From NCBI GenBank assembly GCA_000333855.2, contig CM007343.1, positions 88,531-152,530 on the forward strand: 64,000 bases of DNA. Reading direction: 5' to 3'. Below, one piece after another: positions 9,380 to 18,787 of this stretch (the stretch's first letter is position 1; every line of letters starts with the position of its first letter). A program made the translations under genes and the position numbers. The notes under the pieces were generated by a model. The model made no database searches. It saw only the letters and a program-made list of their open reading frames with translations, and was not told the DNA's origin. The stretch is from Endotrypanum monterogeii. Taxonomy: Eukaryota > Euglenozoa > Kinetoplastea > Trypanosomatida > Trypanosomatidae.

Positions 9380-10852
9380 ATGCGTCGCTGCGTCGGATGG
9401 TCGTGGGGTCCGCGTGACGCTGTGGGTGCATCTGCCGCGTTGGGTATCCTACGTATGGGATCTAGCCAAACCAATACTCCAGGCGAACAGAGTCAGCACC
9501 TCGGAGATGACGATGCTCATAGCGAGGACGTCGTCACCCCTTGGACGGTGGCTGCCAAGGGCCCACAAGGCATCAATTATGATCGCGTATTGACCACATT
9601 CAAAGCGGAGCGTGTAGATGGCCGTGCACATCAGCACATGCGTGATGTCATCATCAAATCGAAAGATCGCGCTATGTCGATTACATCAGCGAACACGGAG
9701 AGTCTGGCGTCCCTCGATTCGACGACTGCGTCTTCTGGCATTGCAGCGTCGTCGGCCTCCGCGCCTCCTGTCGGGGCCCGGGAGCGGTCACCATCGCTGC
9801 AGCCGCTGCTTCACCATTTTTTTACTCGAGACATCGCCTTCTCCCACCGCGACCTTCACAAGGCGCTCGTCGATATTGAGGCTTCCATCAAACCCGGTAA
9901 GCACGCTGCCTTCCTGTACACTGGCCGTGGCCCCAGCGCTGGTAGCATGCACCTAGGCCATGTGCTTCCCTTCATGCTGACCAAGTATCTTCAAGACGTC
10001 TTCAGCCTTCCGCTCGTTATACAGATCACAGACGATGAAAAATTTATCTTCCGCGACATTCCGTTTGAGGGGGAAAGGGCGGAGCAGGTCATTCGTGACA
10101 ACATTAAGGATATCATTGCATTTGGCTTTAACCCGCGCCACACATTCATATTTCGGAACACTGTATACATGGGTGACATGTACTCCACAGTCTTGAAGCT
10201 GCAACGTTGCATGACTGCCAACTCAGTCAAGAACACACTCGGAATATCGGACAGCGACAATATCGGCAAAATCGCCTTCCCAGCAACACAAGCGGCGCCA
10301 TGCTTCAGCACCGCCTTTCGCCGCGTCCTGCAGAACAACGGCAAACCGATGAGGTGTTTGATCCCTTGTGCAATCGACCAGGACCCCTTCTTTGTTCTCA
10401 CGCGCGCTGCCGCGTCGCGGCTGAAGCAGCCGCCCCCGGCACTGCTGCACACCAAATTCCTGCCCGCCCTCAAAGGATTGGAGCATAAAATGAGCAGCAG
10501 TGCGGAGACCAACGGAGTGATCACCTTACATGACACTGATAAGCAGGTGCGCAAGAAGCTGCGCTGCGCCTTTTCGGGCGGATGCGCCACCCTCGAGCAG
10601 ATGAAGGAGACCGGCGCTAACCTAGAAGTGGACGTGGCTTACCAGTACCTGCGCTTCTTTTGTTCCGATGACGCACTCCTTGCTGACGTGACGCACCGCT
10701 ACCGCAGCGGTCTCATGAACAGCGCCGAGGTCAAGGAGCAGGCGGCGGAGTGCATCATCCGTGAAGTCCTACACGACTGGCGAAAGCGGCGGGCTCAAGT
10801 GACTGACGAGGTTCTGGGAGACTTCTGCAGCGTCCGCAACATTCTTCTCTGA
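9380..10852 (+). CDS. WRS: Tryptophanyl-tRNA synthetase (cytosolic-type)
   Basis: A 490-residue class I aminoacyl-tRNA synthetase that charges tRNA-Trp with tryptophan. The eukaryotic/archaeal type is shown by the HIGH-equivalent at MHLGH (190-194), the tryptophan-pocket segment GKIAFPATQAAPCF, the AIDQDPFF block and the KMSSS loop at 370-374. A poorly conserved N-terminal extension (about 1-140) precedes the catalytic core, as in animal cytosolic enzymes. The first ATG is at 9380; a second in-frame ATG at 9455 (MGSSQTN) could be the true start because the first 25 residues are not conserved in feel. Trypanosomatids carry separate cytosolic and mitochondrial TrpRS; this one lacks an obvious presequence and belongs to the cytosolic group. 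Confidence 0.93.
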   Translation: MRRCVGWSWGPRDAVGASAALGILRMGSSQTNTPGEQSQHLGDDDAHSEDVVTPWTVAAKGPQGINYDRVLTTFKAERVDGRAHQHMRDVIIKSKDRAMSITSANTESLASLDSTTASSGIAASSASAPPVGARERSPSLQPLLHHFFTRDIAFSHRDLHKALVDIEASIKPGKHAAFLYTGRGPSAGSMHLGHVLPFMLTKYLQDVFSLPLVIQITDDEKFIFRDIPFEGERAEQVIRDNIKDIIAFGFNPRHTFIFRNTVYMGDMYSTVLKLQRCMTANSVKNTLGISDSDNIGKIAFPATQAAPCFSTAFRRVLQNNGKPMRCLIPCAIDQDPFFVLTRAAASRLKQPPPALLHTKFLPALKGLEHKMSSSAETNGVITLHDTDKQVRKKLRCAFSGGCATLEQMKETGANLEVDVAYQYLRFFCSDDALLADVTHRYRSGLMNSAEVKEQAAECIIREVLHDWRKRRAQVTDEVLGDFCSVRNILL

Positions 10853-11193
10853 GCTAGTTGTATGGAATCGTGGTGGGGCGAGGTGGGGTAGGCAGGCACA
10901 TGAGGTGGCTGCAGGACTCCTCTGTGGCCACCCGACCTCCCTCTTTTCGTCTTTGAAATGCAAGACGTATCGAGCTTCAAATGGCTTAAATATTCGCTGC
11001 GGATCAAAGCCACGAGGAAAATGGGCATCATCGTTTGGTTCCAGCCGGCGCACACACACACACACAAAAAAAAAAAAAAATTGACGACGGCAACGAACGT
11101 GGGAGGGAGAACCAAAAACCAAAAAGCTATTTGTAGCGTGAAGGCAAAAAGAGGGCACAACGAGGTGAGGAGACGCCCTGCAGTAGAGGGTCC

Positions 11194-11242
11194 GCGCTAT
11201 GAGTTCTACGGAGGTGTAGCTCCACCTGTATCGTCATAGCGC
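11194..11242 (+). other. Strong RNA hairpin in the TrpRS 3' flank
   Basis: The arms GCGCTATGA (11194-11202) and TCATAGCGC (11234-11242) are perfect 9-bp complements. Inside, TAC (11207-11209) can pair with GTA (11228-11230) and AGGTG (11212-11216) with CACCT (11223-11227), leaving a six-base loop. The total is about 17 pairs in 49 bases. It could be a 3'-UTR regulatory stem or part of a small RNA; no known family is recognised. Confidence 0.6.
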
Positions 11243-11662
11243 TGAGGCATATCTCACAGTGACGCTCAAAAAGAAAACCAAACTGAGCGAACAAACCGGA
11301 AAGGAGATGAAGTGTACCTCGAATGTAGAATGAGAGCACACCTACTCCCTGTCCTTCCCGTGCCCCCTCATGGGGTGACTATGGGGTGGGGACGAGCGCG
11401 TGGTAGCTAGGGGGTGGGGGGTGGGGGTAGATGGACTCCGTGGCACACCCGTAAAGGACCAAAAAGCGCTGACATCTACTTAAGTGATTTCATTGGCGCG
11501 TTGGTCTCCTGTTTTATCGCTCAGCACCTTTCCGCCGTAAGTTGTATGGTGCATGGGCCAGTCGCACGTCGACGACTGGGGCCTTGTTTCTTTCGTCTCC
11601 CACCACCACATCTGCCACACACACACACGCACACAAAGGGGATTCTGGGCATACATACACAC

Positions 11663-11696
<34 letters not shown>

Positions 11697-11956
11697 GTGT
11701 GTATGTATATGCGTGTGTGTGTGTGTGCATGGAGGTCTCGGGGATTCCAAAAAGTAGATGAGGATGCTCTCTGAGATATAGAGCGTGTCTCCTCATCTAT
11801 CTATTATCTCGCCTCGCTCGTTTTTTTTCCTCGCAGCACGTGGTTGTGTGTGGTTGTGTATGTGTGTGTGTGTGTGTGTGTCTGAAGACGAGCACCTCTT
11901 TACCTGCCCTGTTGTTCCTTTGCCCCTTCCCCCAAACCATTCTCTCCCCCACACAC

Positions 11957-11991
<35 letters not shown>

Positions 11992-12272
11992 CCTACATAA
12001 ACTGAACCGTAGTAATCAAAGTCTTTTTTGTGTTCGTTACACGGAGACGGCAGTCAAACATCATATACATCGCTTACCTATCCCTGCATGCATACATAAA
12101 CACGCACATACTAACACTCTACTTTTTTTTTTCACATCTCTTATTGTACGTATCAACACGAACTCGACCAGTACGTGCCGGTGTTTGTAGACAAAGCGCG
12201 CGTCGCCGAACGCATCCCTCCATCGCTCAGTTGTGCAGCTATCTTTTCTTGTTTGTTTTTCTTGTCCCTGAT

Positions 12273-12274
12273 AG
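12273..12274 (+). promoter_or_regulatory. Probable spliced-leader acceptor for the Trl1-like gene
   Basis: A T-rich tract (12242-12268) ends in CCCTGATAG, with AG at 12273-12274 and the ATG 162 bases downstream. Confidence 0.45.
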
Positions 12275-12435
12275 ATCTCCCGAGACGTGTTCGACGGAGG
12301 GACTGTGAATGTTAGTGTAAGTGATTGTGTGTGTATGTGTGTGGTATCACATCGCGCCAACTGAAACATCAAAACGCTCCTGCAAGGGGGGAGGCGTTGC
12401 TTGTGCGTAACGGACGGGTTCCTCAAAAAAAAAAA

Positions 12436-15400
12436 ATGGCCGCGTCTCTCGAGTCTCACAACTCGAGTGCTGTGGCGCCACCGTCAAACAGCATCCACAA
12501 TTCCTCCTCAAGAGGCGCATGGGTGTACGATCTAGGCGCCACAGAAGTTCATAGTAGCCTACAAAGGCTCTCTGCGACTTCGCTGTCTGTAGACAGTAAT
12601 GCAGACCGTAGTCGCGGCACCTGCAACCACTCAGCAACAGGATCGACTGCAGCGGCAGCTGCTTCTGCGCGCTTGCCAAGTTGTCCTCGGACACCGTTGT
12701 GTGTATCGCAGAGCGTTGCTGTGGCCAGCATCTCCAAGGAGCCAAACTGCAGTCGCTTGTCGGCGGCCGTGCTGGACGAAGATCAGCGCCGCTGCATAAA
12801 TAAGGCGTACCACATCAGCTTTCGCGGGGACCCTCGCATCAAATTGAAGCCGACGGCCGTGGTACTTCCCAACGGTGTGGACTTCCTCATCATTGATCGC
12901 TTCCTAAGTGGCAACAGCGACGGTGTGTATGTAAAAAACAAGAAGATCTGGGAGCAGATACCTGTAGGACAGGCCCGCGTGTTCGTCCGTACGCCTACCG
13001 AGGTACCAAGTTTGCAGCTGAATGGGAGGGTAGGGGCGGGAGACCTAAAGCACAAGGGCAGCTGTTCTCATACCGCAATGAAAGAGGAGCTGCAGTGCTC
13101 CCCAACATCAGGCTCGCCCACCAAGTCTTGTGAACGGTCTTCAACCCGCTCGCCTCCCACAGCATCATCCCCGGCACCGAACGTACCTCGCTCGGGCAGT
13201 CAATCGAGTCGATGGGAATCTTCTTCGCCGCATCTTGCTCAGAATGAGTGGACGCGTGTCGCAGCTTCCGTTGGACTTCGCAAGCTGGGCCACTGGCGTG
13301 AGGCCACGAATGTATTTTCGATCCGCAAGGAGGTGTCCAAGAGGGCTATTGCTTTGGTGAGGGTAGACGGTGAACCAGGCCGCATTGCCGCCTTTTCTTG
13401 GCTGGGAGAGCGCTACTGGGTCATTGGCTGTCGCTATCAGCACATCGTGACGCGACTGAAGGTGCCGGAGGAAGACTTGCTGCGCTATGGACCTTCTACG
13501 GACCGTGTAGTGCCGGGGTCGTCCTCGTCGTCCTCAGCAGTTTCTGACGATGCCTTTATTTCATCGAAGGTGTCCTTCACTGAGCGGACGTCCGCATCGC
13601 CTTCTGCAAGCTTTCCCACACAAAACGCCTCCGACGATGTGGAGCAAGGTAGCGTGCGGAGCACTCTTGTAAGTAGCACTGCCCCGATGGCAAGCAGCAA
13701 TGCGTCAGCAGATGCGGCGTACATGGACTTGACGTTTCGGATGGCGCGTCTCTGGCGACAGTTGCTGGAGTCGCTCTGTGTCGACACCGAAAGCACTCCA
13801 ACGACCCTCGGCGATGCATTTCCGAAGGACTCTTCTGATGACCTGAACACAGATGCGCTGCTGGCGTTACACGACTGTGTGGCGGCCGATAATCGTAGTT
13901 TATGCTTTGATGTTATTTTGTCCGGTTGGGAGCGCTTACAGGGATACTCTACAACAGCGGGCCTTCCATCCGCTGCGTCCATGACCACCACTCCCGCTAC
14001 CTCGAGGGGGGCGTCGCCAGGCGTGACAGGTTGTAGCGATGCCACCAGCTGTGCAAGCACCATGGCGCAGACTGCCATTCCGCTGTGGTTCTATGCCATC
14101 ACCTGGGATACCCCGCTTGACGAGCGCGGGTGGTGCATGGACGTCAGGAGGGCCTTTTCCTTCTTCAGGCGCTTCCGGCTGCCGACGGTGTCGATATTAG
14201 GTGACGTACTGCTTGACTCCATCGAGTACGAAGCACTACGCCAATCTTTGATGTCTCGATGCGATACGGCGGGTGCGGTGCTGTACGGGTCAAATAAGGC
14301 TGAGGCGGACGACGGCGAGGGGGCAGTGGTTGTACAAGTGTGGAAGTGCCGCGCCTACCCACATTCCCTCGAGCGAGTCGTGCAGGAGTACGTCGTCACC
14401 CACCGTCTTGTCGGTGAGCCGCTACGGAGCAGGGTGAGAAAGAAAATCGGCAGCCTCTCCCGCGAGACGCGACAGAGCATCAAGCAGTGGGAGCTGTGTC
14501 GACTCCCTTTTCTGTTCGACTTTGCGCGATGGCTGCACCACGAAAAGTTTATTACCCACTCCACGGACCTTGACACCCTCAAAGCCATACGCGGTCACTG
14601 GCTAACATACCAGGAGCGATACCAGGCGCTAGAAGAGGCACCAGGGAGAGGCAGCTGTGGCAGGGCTAGTACCGTCTCCGCCGACGGCCTGCGTTTCCCT
14701 GGTCGGATCAGCAATGATGACGACGCCGATAACGGTAATGGTGATTCGTCGCCGCCACATGATGTGGGCGATGCTTCGTCGTCAGCTGGGGAGAGTCTTG
14801 ATAGCATCATGCTGATCGGTCCGCAAGGCTGCGGCAAGTCCACCCTGGCCCGCATTCTGTACGCTCTCTTGGAGCAAGCAGGCGGGGCACCACGCTGGCT
14901 CAATCAGGACGAGGCGGGAAGTCGATCAGCCTACTTGGCTTCTATTCGCCGCGCCGTGGGCCAGGGCCATTACAGCCACTTGCTCCTAGATAAAATGAAC
15001 CTAGATGACAAGTCGCGTTCCGACTACACCGCCGTGGGACTTAAGCCGGTCCTTGTTGTCGCTTGGATTCATACCAGTGGGGCAGAGGCAATGGTAGAGG
15101 TTTGTTACGACAGAGTGGTGCAACGTGGTGCGTGTCATCGCAACTTCTGTGCCGAGGATGCGGCACTGCTGCGTCACCCGGCATCACTGATTCCATCGCT
15201 CTCGCCAATTCAGCAGGGGGGGCTCACCGCCCTCAGTGTCAGTGGCGGTACGCCGGTGACGTCCTCAGTCCCCCTGTCTCCGTTGCCGGTCAGTGACGGC
15301 CAGACTAACTCCTCACTCAATTTATCATTTCCAGCTGCGCGTGTGTCGTCGCCTCCGCCCCCATCGCGGTTGCACGGTATTCTACAGGCTAGTACCAAGC

Positions 15401-16248
15401 GCTACCAGGTGCCTCTCAACGCCCCGCTGGTCGAGCTCGATGTTACGTGGAGTCTTGAAAAGACGGTGGCGGTTGTTTGGGAGGCGCTTCGTGAAAAAGG
15501 TACGTGTGTACTGCCTCCGCTGGCCGATCTCGAGGTGGAGGCGGCGCTGAGCATGTCTTACGCCTACGAGCAGCTTCTGGGGGCGTACCCGTCCTTTGTA
15601 GAAGGTGCAGTCCTCCGTGGTCCATCAAGCGAGCTCATGCTGGAGCAATTATGTCTTGGGCTACCGTTGCTGAGGATACCGAAAGCCCAGCGCGTACAGC
15701 CCAATGTAGAGTTGCCCCTCCACAACTTTTATCAGCAACCCAGTCCGACGATGTTTGTGCGCTACGCTAGGCAGGCGGGGCGTGTTTGTGTGATGAATGT
15801 GCAAGCGGTCGTGTCCAACTCCAAGGCGACGCTGCTTCTCATATCGGGACCGACGGAGGCTGCTGTTGCGGTGTCCCCGACACCCATCGAATGGGTCGTG
15901 GAGGGAGAAACACCGGTAATGTCCACACATACGAGCCGAACGCGAACAGCACTTTTTTCTGTACCTCCAGGTTGCTCTGCTAGTGGAGAGGCAGCGACCG
16001 TGCACGGGGCGGGTACTGCGGGTGTCTCCGCTGCCCTAGTAGTAGTGGAGGGGGGTCAAAGCGTCATTGGGACGTCTCCCGTGCAGGACCACTTTGCTGT
16101 ACTCGCCAAGGCCAATGTGACGTCCGAATACTGCGAAGCGCTTGCACGGCGTGTGCGCAATGACCCCCACGAGGACCCGTACTGCAGTGTACAGTGGTTG
16201 TCGACGCCGATGGAAGTCAACTTCACTGTTACCCTTCGAATTCCCTAG
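12436..16248 (+). CDS. Trl1-like RNA ligase / polynucleotide-kinase fusion protein
   Basis: A 1270-residue protein. The middle resembles an Rnl1/Trl1-type nucleotidyltransferase: a KxxG-like site reading RVDG (309-312), a helical/aromatic block (GWCMDVRRAFSFFRRF), EGAVV (628-632, motif IV-like) and VWKCRAYPH (from 635, motif V-like, Lys637). It is followed by a P-loop kinase segment, GPQGCGKST with Lys801, and an LLDKMNLD strand-loop. Ligase followed by kinase is the domain order of fungal/kinetoplastid tRNA ligase Trl1, which seals tRNA exons. The C-terminal 2H phosphodiesterase motifs (two HxT) are not evident. The position expected to carry the nucleotidylated Lys is Arg309. Long Ser/Ala/Thr-rich inserts interrupt the domains. 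The ATG at 12436 follows a 12-base A run. Assignment is by motif order only and is moderately sure. Confidence 0.55.
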   Translation: MAASLESHNSSAVAPPSNSIHNSSSRGAWVYDLGATEVHSSLQRLSATSLSVDSNADRSRGTCNHSATGSTAAAAASARLPSCPRTPLCVSQSVAVASISKEPNCSRLSAAVLDEDQRRCINKAYHISFRGDPRIKLKPTAVVLPNGVDFLIIDRFLSGNSDGVYVKNKKIWEQIPVGQARVFVRTPTEVPSLQLNGRVGAGDLKHKGSCSHTAMKEELQCSPTSGSPTKSCERSSTRSPPTASSPAPNVPRSGSQSSRWESSSPHLAQNEWTRVAASVGLRKLGHWREATNVFSIRKEVSKRAIALVRVDGEPGRIAAFSWLGERYWVIGCRYQHIVTRLKVPEEDLLRYGPSTDRVVPGSSSSSSAVSDDAFISSKVSFTERTSASPSASFPTQNASDDVEQGSVRSTLVSSTAPMASSNASADAAYMDLTFRMARLWRQLLESLCVDTESTPTTLGDAFPKDSSDDLNTDALLALHDCVAADNRSLCFDVILSGWERLQGYSTTAGLPSAASMTTTPATSRGASPGVTGCSDATSCASTMAQTAIPLWFYAITWDTPLDERGWCMDVRRAFSFFRRFRLPTVSILGDVLLDSIEYEALRQSLMSRCDTAGAVLYGSNKAEADDGEGAVVVQVWKCRAYPHSLERVVQEYVVTHRLVGEPLRSRVRKKIGSLSRETRQSIKQWELCRLPFLFDFARWLHHEKFITHSTDLDTLKAIRGHWLTYQERYQALEEAPGRGSCGRASTVSADGLRFPGRISNDDDADNGNGDSSPPHDVGDASSSAGESLDSIMLIGPQGCGKSTLARILYALLEQAGGAPRWLNQDEAGSRSAYLASIRRAVGQGHYSHLLLDKMNLDDKSRSDYTAVGLKPVLVVAWIHTSGAEAMVEVCYDRVVQRGACHRNFCAEDAALLRHPASLIPSLSPIQQGGLTALSVSGGTPVTSSVPLSPLPVSDGQTNSSLNLSFPAARVSSPPPPSRLHGILQASTKRYQVPLNAPLVELDVTWSLEKTVAVVWEALREKGTCVLPPLADLEVEAALSMSYAYEQLLGAYPSFVEGAVLRGPSSELMLEQLCLGLPLLRIPKAQRVQPNVELPLHNFYQQPSPTMFVRYARQAGRVCVMNVQAVVSNSKATLLLISGPTEAAVAVSPTPIEWVVEGETPVMSTHTSRTRTALFSVPPGCSASGEAATVHGAGTAGVSAALVVVEGGQSVIGTSPVQDHFAVLAKANVTSEYCEALARRVRNDPHEDPYCSVQWLSTPMEVNFTVTLRIP

Positions 16249-16736
16249 ATACGACGGCACCACCACACAGGCGAGTCAAGGGGGCGCGTGTGTCGGACGG
16301 TTTTCTTTTCCTTGCTGCAGTGAAATCTCAAGAAGGCACTTCTACATGAGTGGACAGAAGCCTGGGAGAGTGACAAAGGGATGGTAGGCACAACCGACAC
16401 CCCCCCCCCTTCCTTTTGTGTTGAAAGCCCTTCTGTACTAGCGACCCCAGCATTGCAATGGGTGTGATCTTTCCACCTGCCGTTCGCCTTTTTCCGCTCT
16501 TATGCGTATTACATTCGTGCATCTGTGAACTCAATTTAGTGTAACGATGACAGGAGACTCCGGTATGGCGGCTACACCCCGGTGCAGGTGGAGTGTGCTG
16601 AGCGGGAGAGAAAAAAAGGGGGCGTGCGGTCATCGTGCAGTACCATACCCACGTAGTCAATACATTCGTACCTCTTCCTATCGCACACGTTGCGGAACAC
16701 CTGAAGAAAGAAAAAAACTCAGACTCTCACAAACAC

Positions 16737-16786
<50 letters not shown>

Positions 16787-16992
16787 CTCTCTTCTCATCC
16801 TTGTGTTTTTTTTTTTGATTGATGCATGCTTACGTTTTTTTGTATTGGTCCCATGCACTGTTTTTCCTGCAGTCGAACTTACAGCATACCTAACCAGTCC
16901 AAAACAGATATACGCCTCATACGGCAAGGGAAGTGAAATACAGCCACACACACACACACATATATAGAAAAAAAGCAGGTAGATACAGCGCC
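16249..16992. other. Intergenic region Trl1-like gene to SAP18-like gene
   Basis: It holds a C run (16399-16407), a (TA)n run (16746-16783), a T run (16806-16817) and a short (CA)n (16944-16958). No gene seen. Confidence 0.7.
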
Positions 16993-17823
16993 ATGTTTGG
17001 GGTACTAGCGACACCGCTGCAGTCGCACAGAAGCTGTGATGTCTCGGGCCGCGGAGGGTATTTCACTCACACGGGAAGCGCGCTGCGGCTACAACGTGCA
17101 CCGCTCGATCGCGGTATCCGTCGTACCACGGAGTGCCCCTGCGCGGTGCGATTGTATCACATCACCGGCCAAGACATCGCTGCTCGCAGTGAGTACTGTA
17201 GTCTCGTCCTTGGTGCTCCATCTGTTGGCATTTCGCAGGCGGCACAACCCATTGTGCCATCACCTCCACCTAACGGACCAGAGTCCGTTACGGCTCATGC
17301 AGACTCGTCGCAATCCTTCCGCGCCGCGTCGCCTGCCGGTGTTTCGGCTGTTGAACGGCCCATTGCGGTGCAGGTCGCGTGGGCAGACACCACAGTCTGG
17401 GAGGTCGCCTTGACGGCACTGCAGGTGGTTCGATTAAAGGTAGATGCAGCCTACAAGGCTGCAGCAACGAGTGCGGTGCGTCAGGCCGATGGTTGCCTCA
17501 CCACCACCGCGTCTGTCACACGGGATCATTGGGAAAGGGATGCCGAGGAGGATAATGGCAACAGCAAAGAGGGTCTGGAAGAGGCACAGTACTCAGCCCC
17601 GCTCCCGCGTTACCAAGTGGAACTGCTGACCGGTACGGTGGATCCCGAAGGCCGGGCCTCGCTCGTGCCGCTCTGCACGGTGAGCTGTCGCCAAGTCGTC
17701 CACTGCCACACGGCGTTGCTCCCAATGCGTAGGGGTGAAGGAGTGGACTACAACACAGCTTTGTATGAGCTGCCCTACAACCTCGGTGATCCGGTTTTCG
17801 TGGCATGCACCCGCATCCAGTAA
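16993..17823 (+). CDS. SAP18-like protein
   Basis: A 276-residue protein whose pieces follow the SAP18 fold in order: an N-terminal DRGIRRTTECPCAVRLYHI strand, a central VQVAWADTTVWEVALTALQVV strand-helix unit resembling LQIYTWMDATLKELTSLVKE of human SAP18, a YQVELLTGTVDPEGR hairpin and a final LYELPYNLGDPVFVACTR strand resembling the family's FQIGDYLDIAI. SAP18 is a ubiquitin-fold subunit of Sin3 histone-deacetylase and exon-junction/ASAP complexes in other eukaryotes. Two low-complexity inserts (about 85-125 and 165-195) lengthen it beyond the usual 150-170 residues. Start is the first ATG (16993). What it binds in a trypanosomatid, which has little cis-splicing, cannot be inferred. Confidence 0.7.
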   Translation: MFGVLATPLQSHRSCDVSGRGGYFTHTGSALRLQRAPLDRGIRRTTECPCAVRLYHITGQDIAARSEYCSLVLGAPSVGISQAAQPIVPSPPPNGPESVTAHADSSQSFRAASPAGVSAVERPIAVQVAWADTTVWEVALTALQVVRLKVDAAYKAAATSAVRQADGCLTTTASVTRDHWERDAEEDNGNSKEGLEEAQYSAPLPRYQVELLTGTVDPEGRASLVPLCTVSCRQVVHCHTALLPMRRGEGVDYNTALYELPYNLGDPVFVACTRIQ

Positions 17824-18787
17824 TGTGAGGAGATGAGATAGGGGGCAAGCCCGGGATCAGGCGCTGCTGACGCACGTGAACATGTTCGTGAGGACGGCCA
17901 AGGACAGGCGCGTCACCTCAGGTACCGTTTGCTCACGAACTCAGAGCTCCTCTGGATATCTCGGGTATGACTGTGTGTGTCGGTGTGCTGACTAGTGCTG
18001 CTGAACGGATCTTCTTTTACGAAGGGAGGGTTATCTGAGGGGGAGGAAATCCCATCAGTGAGAAGACCACCATTTGCCGATGCACTCCACCACCATCTGC
18101 TGTAGAAGAACAGATGCTGTGGCAGGTACGAGTGTGCAACCTTACCAGCCTCGTGTCCACGAAGAGTCATCACGACACCAAAGGCCAGATGCACGCCTAT
18201 CATATGATGAGAACGGAAAAACACGTCTTCCCTACATTGTTAGGGTTTCGTGCGGGGAGGGGAGCGGCACAAAAACATGAGATCACTTCCCCTCCCCCTC
18301 GGAGACATTCTCCCCCTCCGGCCCCCCGCGGTTGACACAGATCTCGAATCCGCAGACAACTCACTAGTGAACAACCCGCCCCCCCCCCACCCCCGAAAAA
18401 AAAAAGGCTAACCGGCGGGATCTATCCCCCCCCTCCCCTCTTCAGGCATGCTACCGCGCACGGTACACCTTTTTCCGGTTGGCCGTGCCATCAACTAGAC
18501 ACCACTCAACCCCCTTTGGAGGGCATCCAAGCGTGTCCGCTCTTCCCTACTGGTTTGTGTGGGTACCACTCCACCCCTCTCTCCCTCCTCCCGACTCCCT
18601 CCCCCCTCCCCCCCCCCAATAAAAAAATGTTTTAAAGGGTCTTCAGCGTCGACATGAATACAGGCGTACACTCTACTCCACACATAGAATAGTCTTTGTT
18701 GGAACTCTTGAGGTGTCCTAGGTGCACGTGTAAGGGCGTGCGGGGTGTTGAGAGGCGCGGAGGAAAAAAAAAGGTGAGTTGGGCAAT
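17824..18787. other. Intergenic region
   Basis: Moderately complex sequence to about 18350, then C/A homopolymers (18378-18405), C-rich tracts and an A run before the next gene. A GGTGAGT at 18773-18779 resembles a 5' splice site but has no partner. No gene seen. Confidence 0.65.

Larger units (their letters stand above)
10853..12435. other. Intergenic region TrpRS to Trl1-like gene
   Basis: It starts with a more complex, 3'-UTR-like segment (to about 11340) that contains the strong hairpin at 11194-11242. After that it is dominated by microsatellites: an A run (11067-11080), CA and TA/TG mixtures (11618-11728), GT (11858-11880) and CA (11960-11990). An acceptor AG lies at 12273-12274. No protein gene seen. 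Confidence 0.65.

Noticed and set aside
18773..18779. GGTGAGT resembling a cis 5' splice site ahead of the tail-anchored protein gene
   Set aside because: Cis-introns are extremely rare in trypanosomatids and no matching 3' site or split frame is seen.
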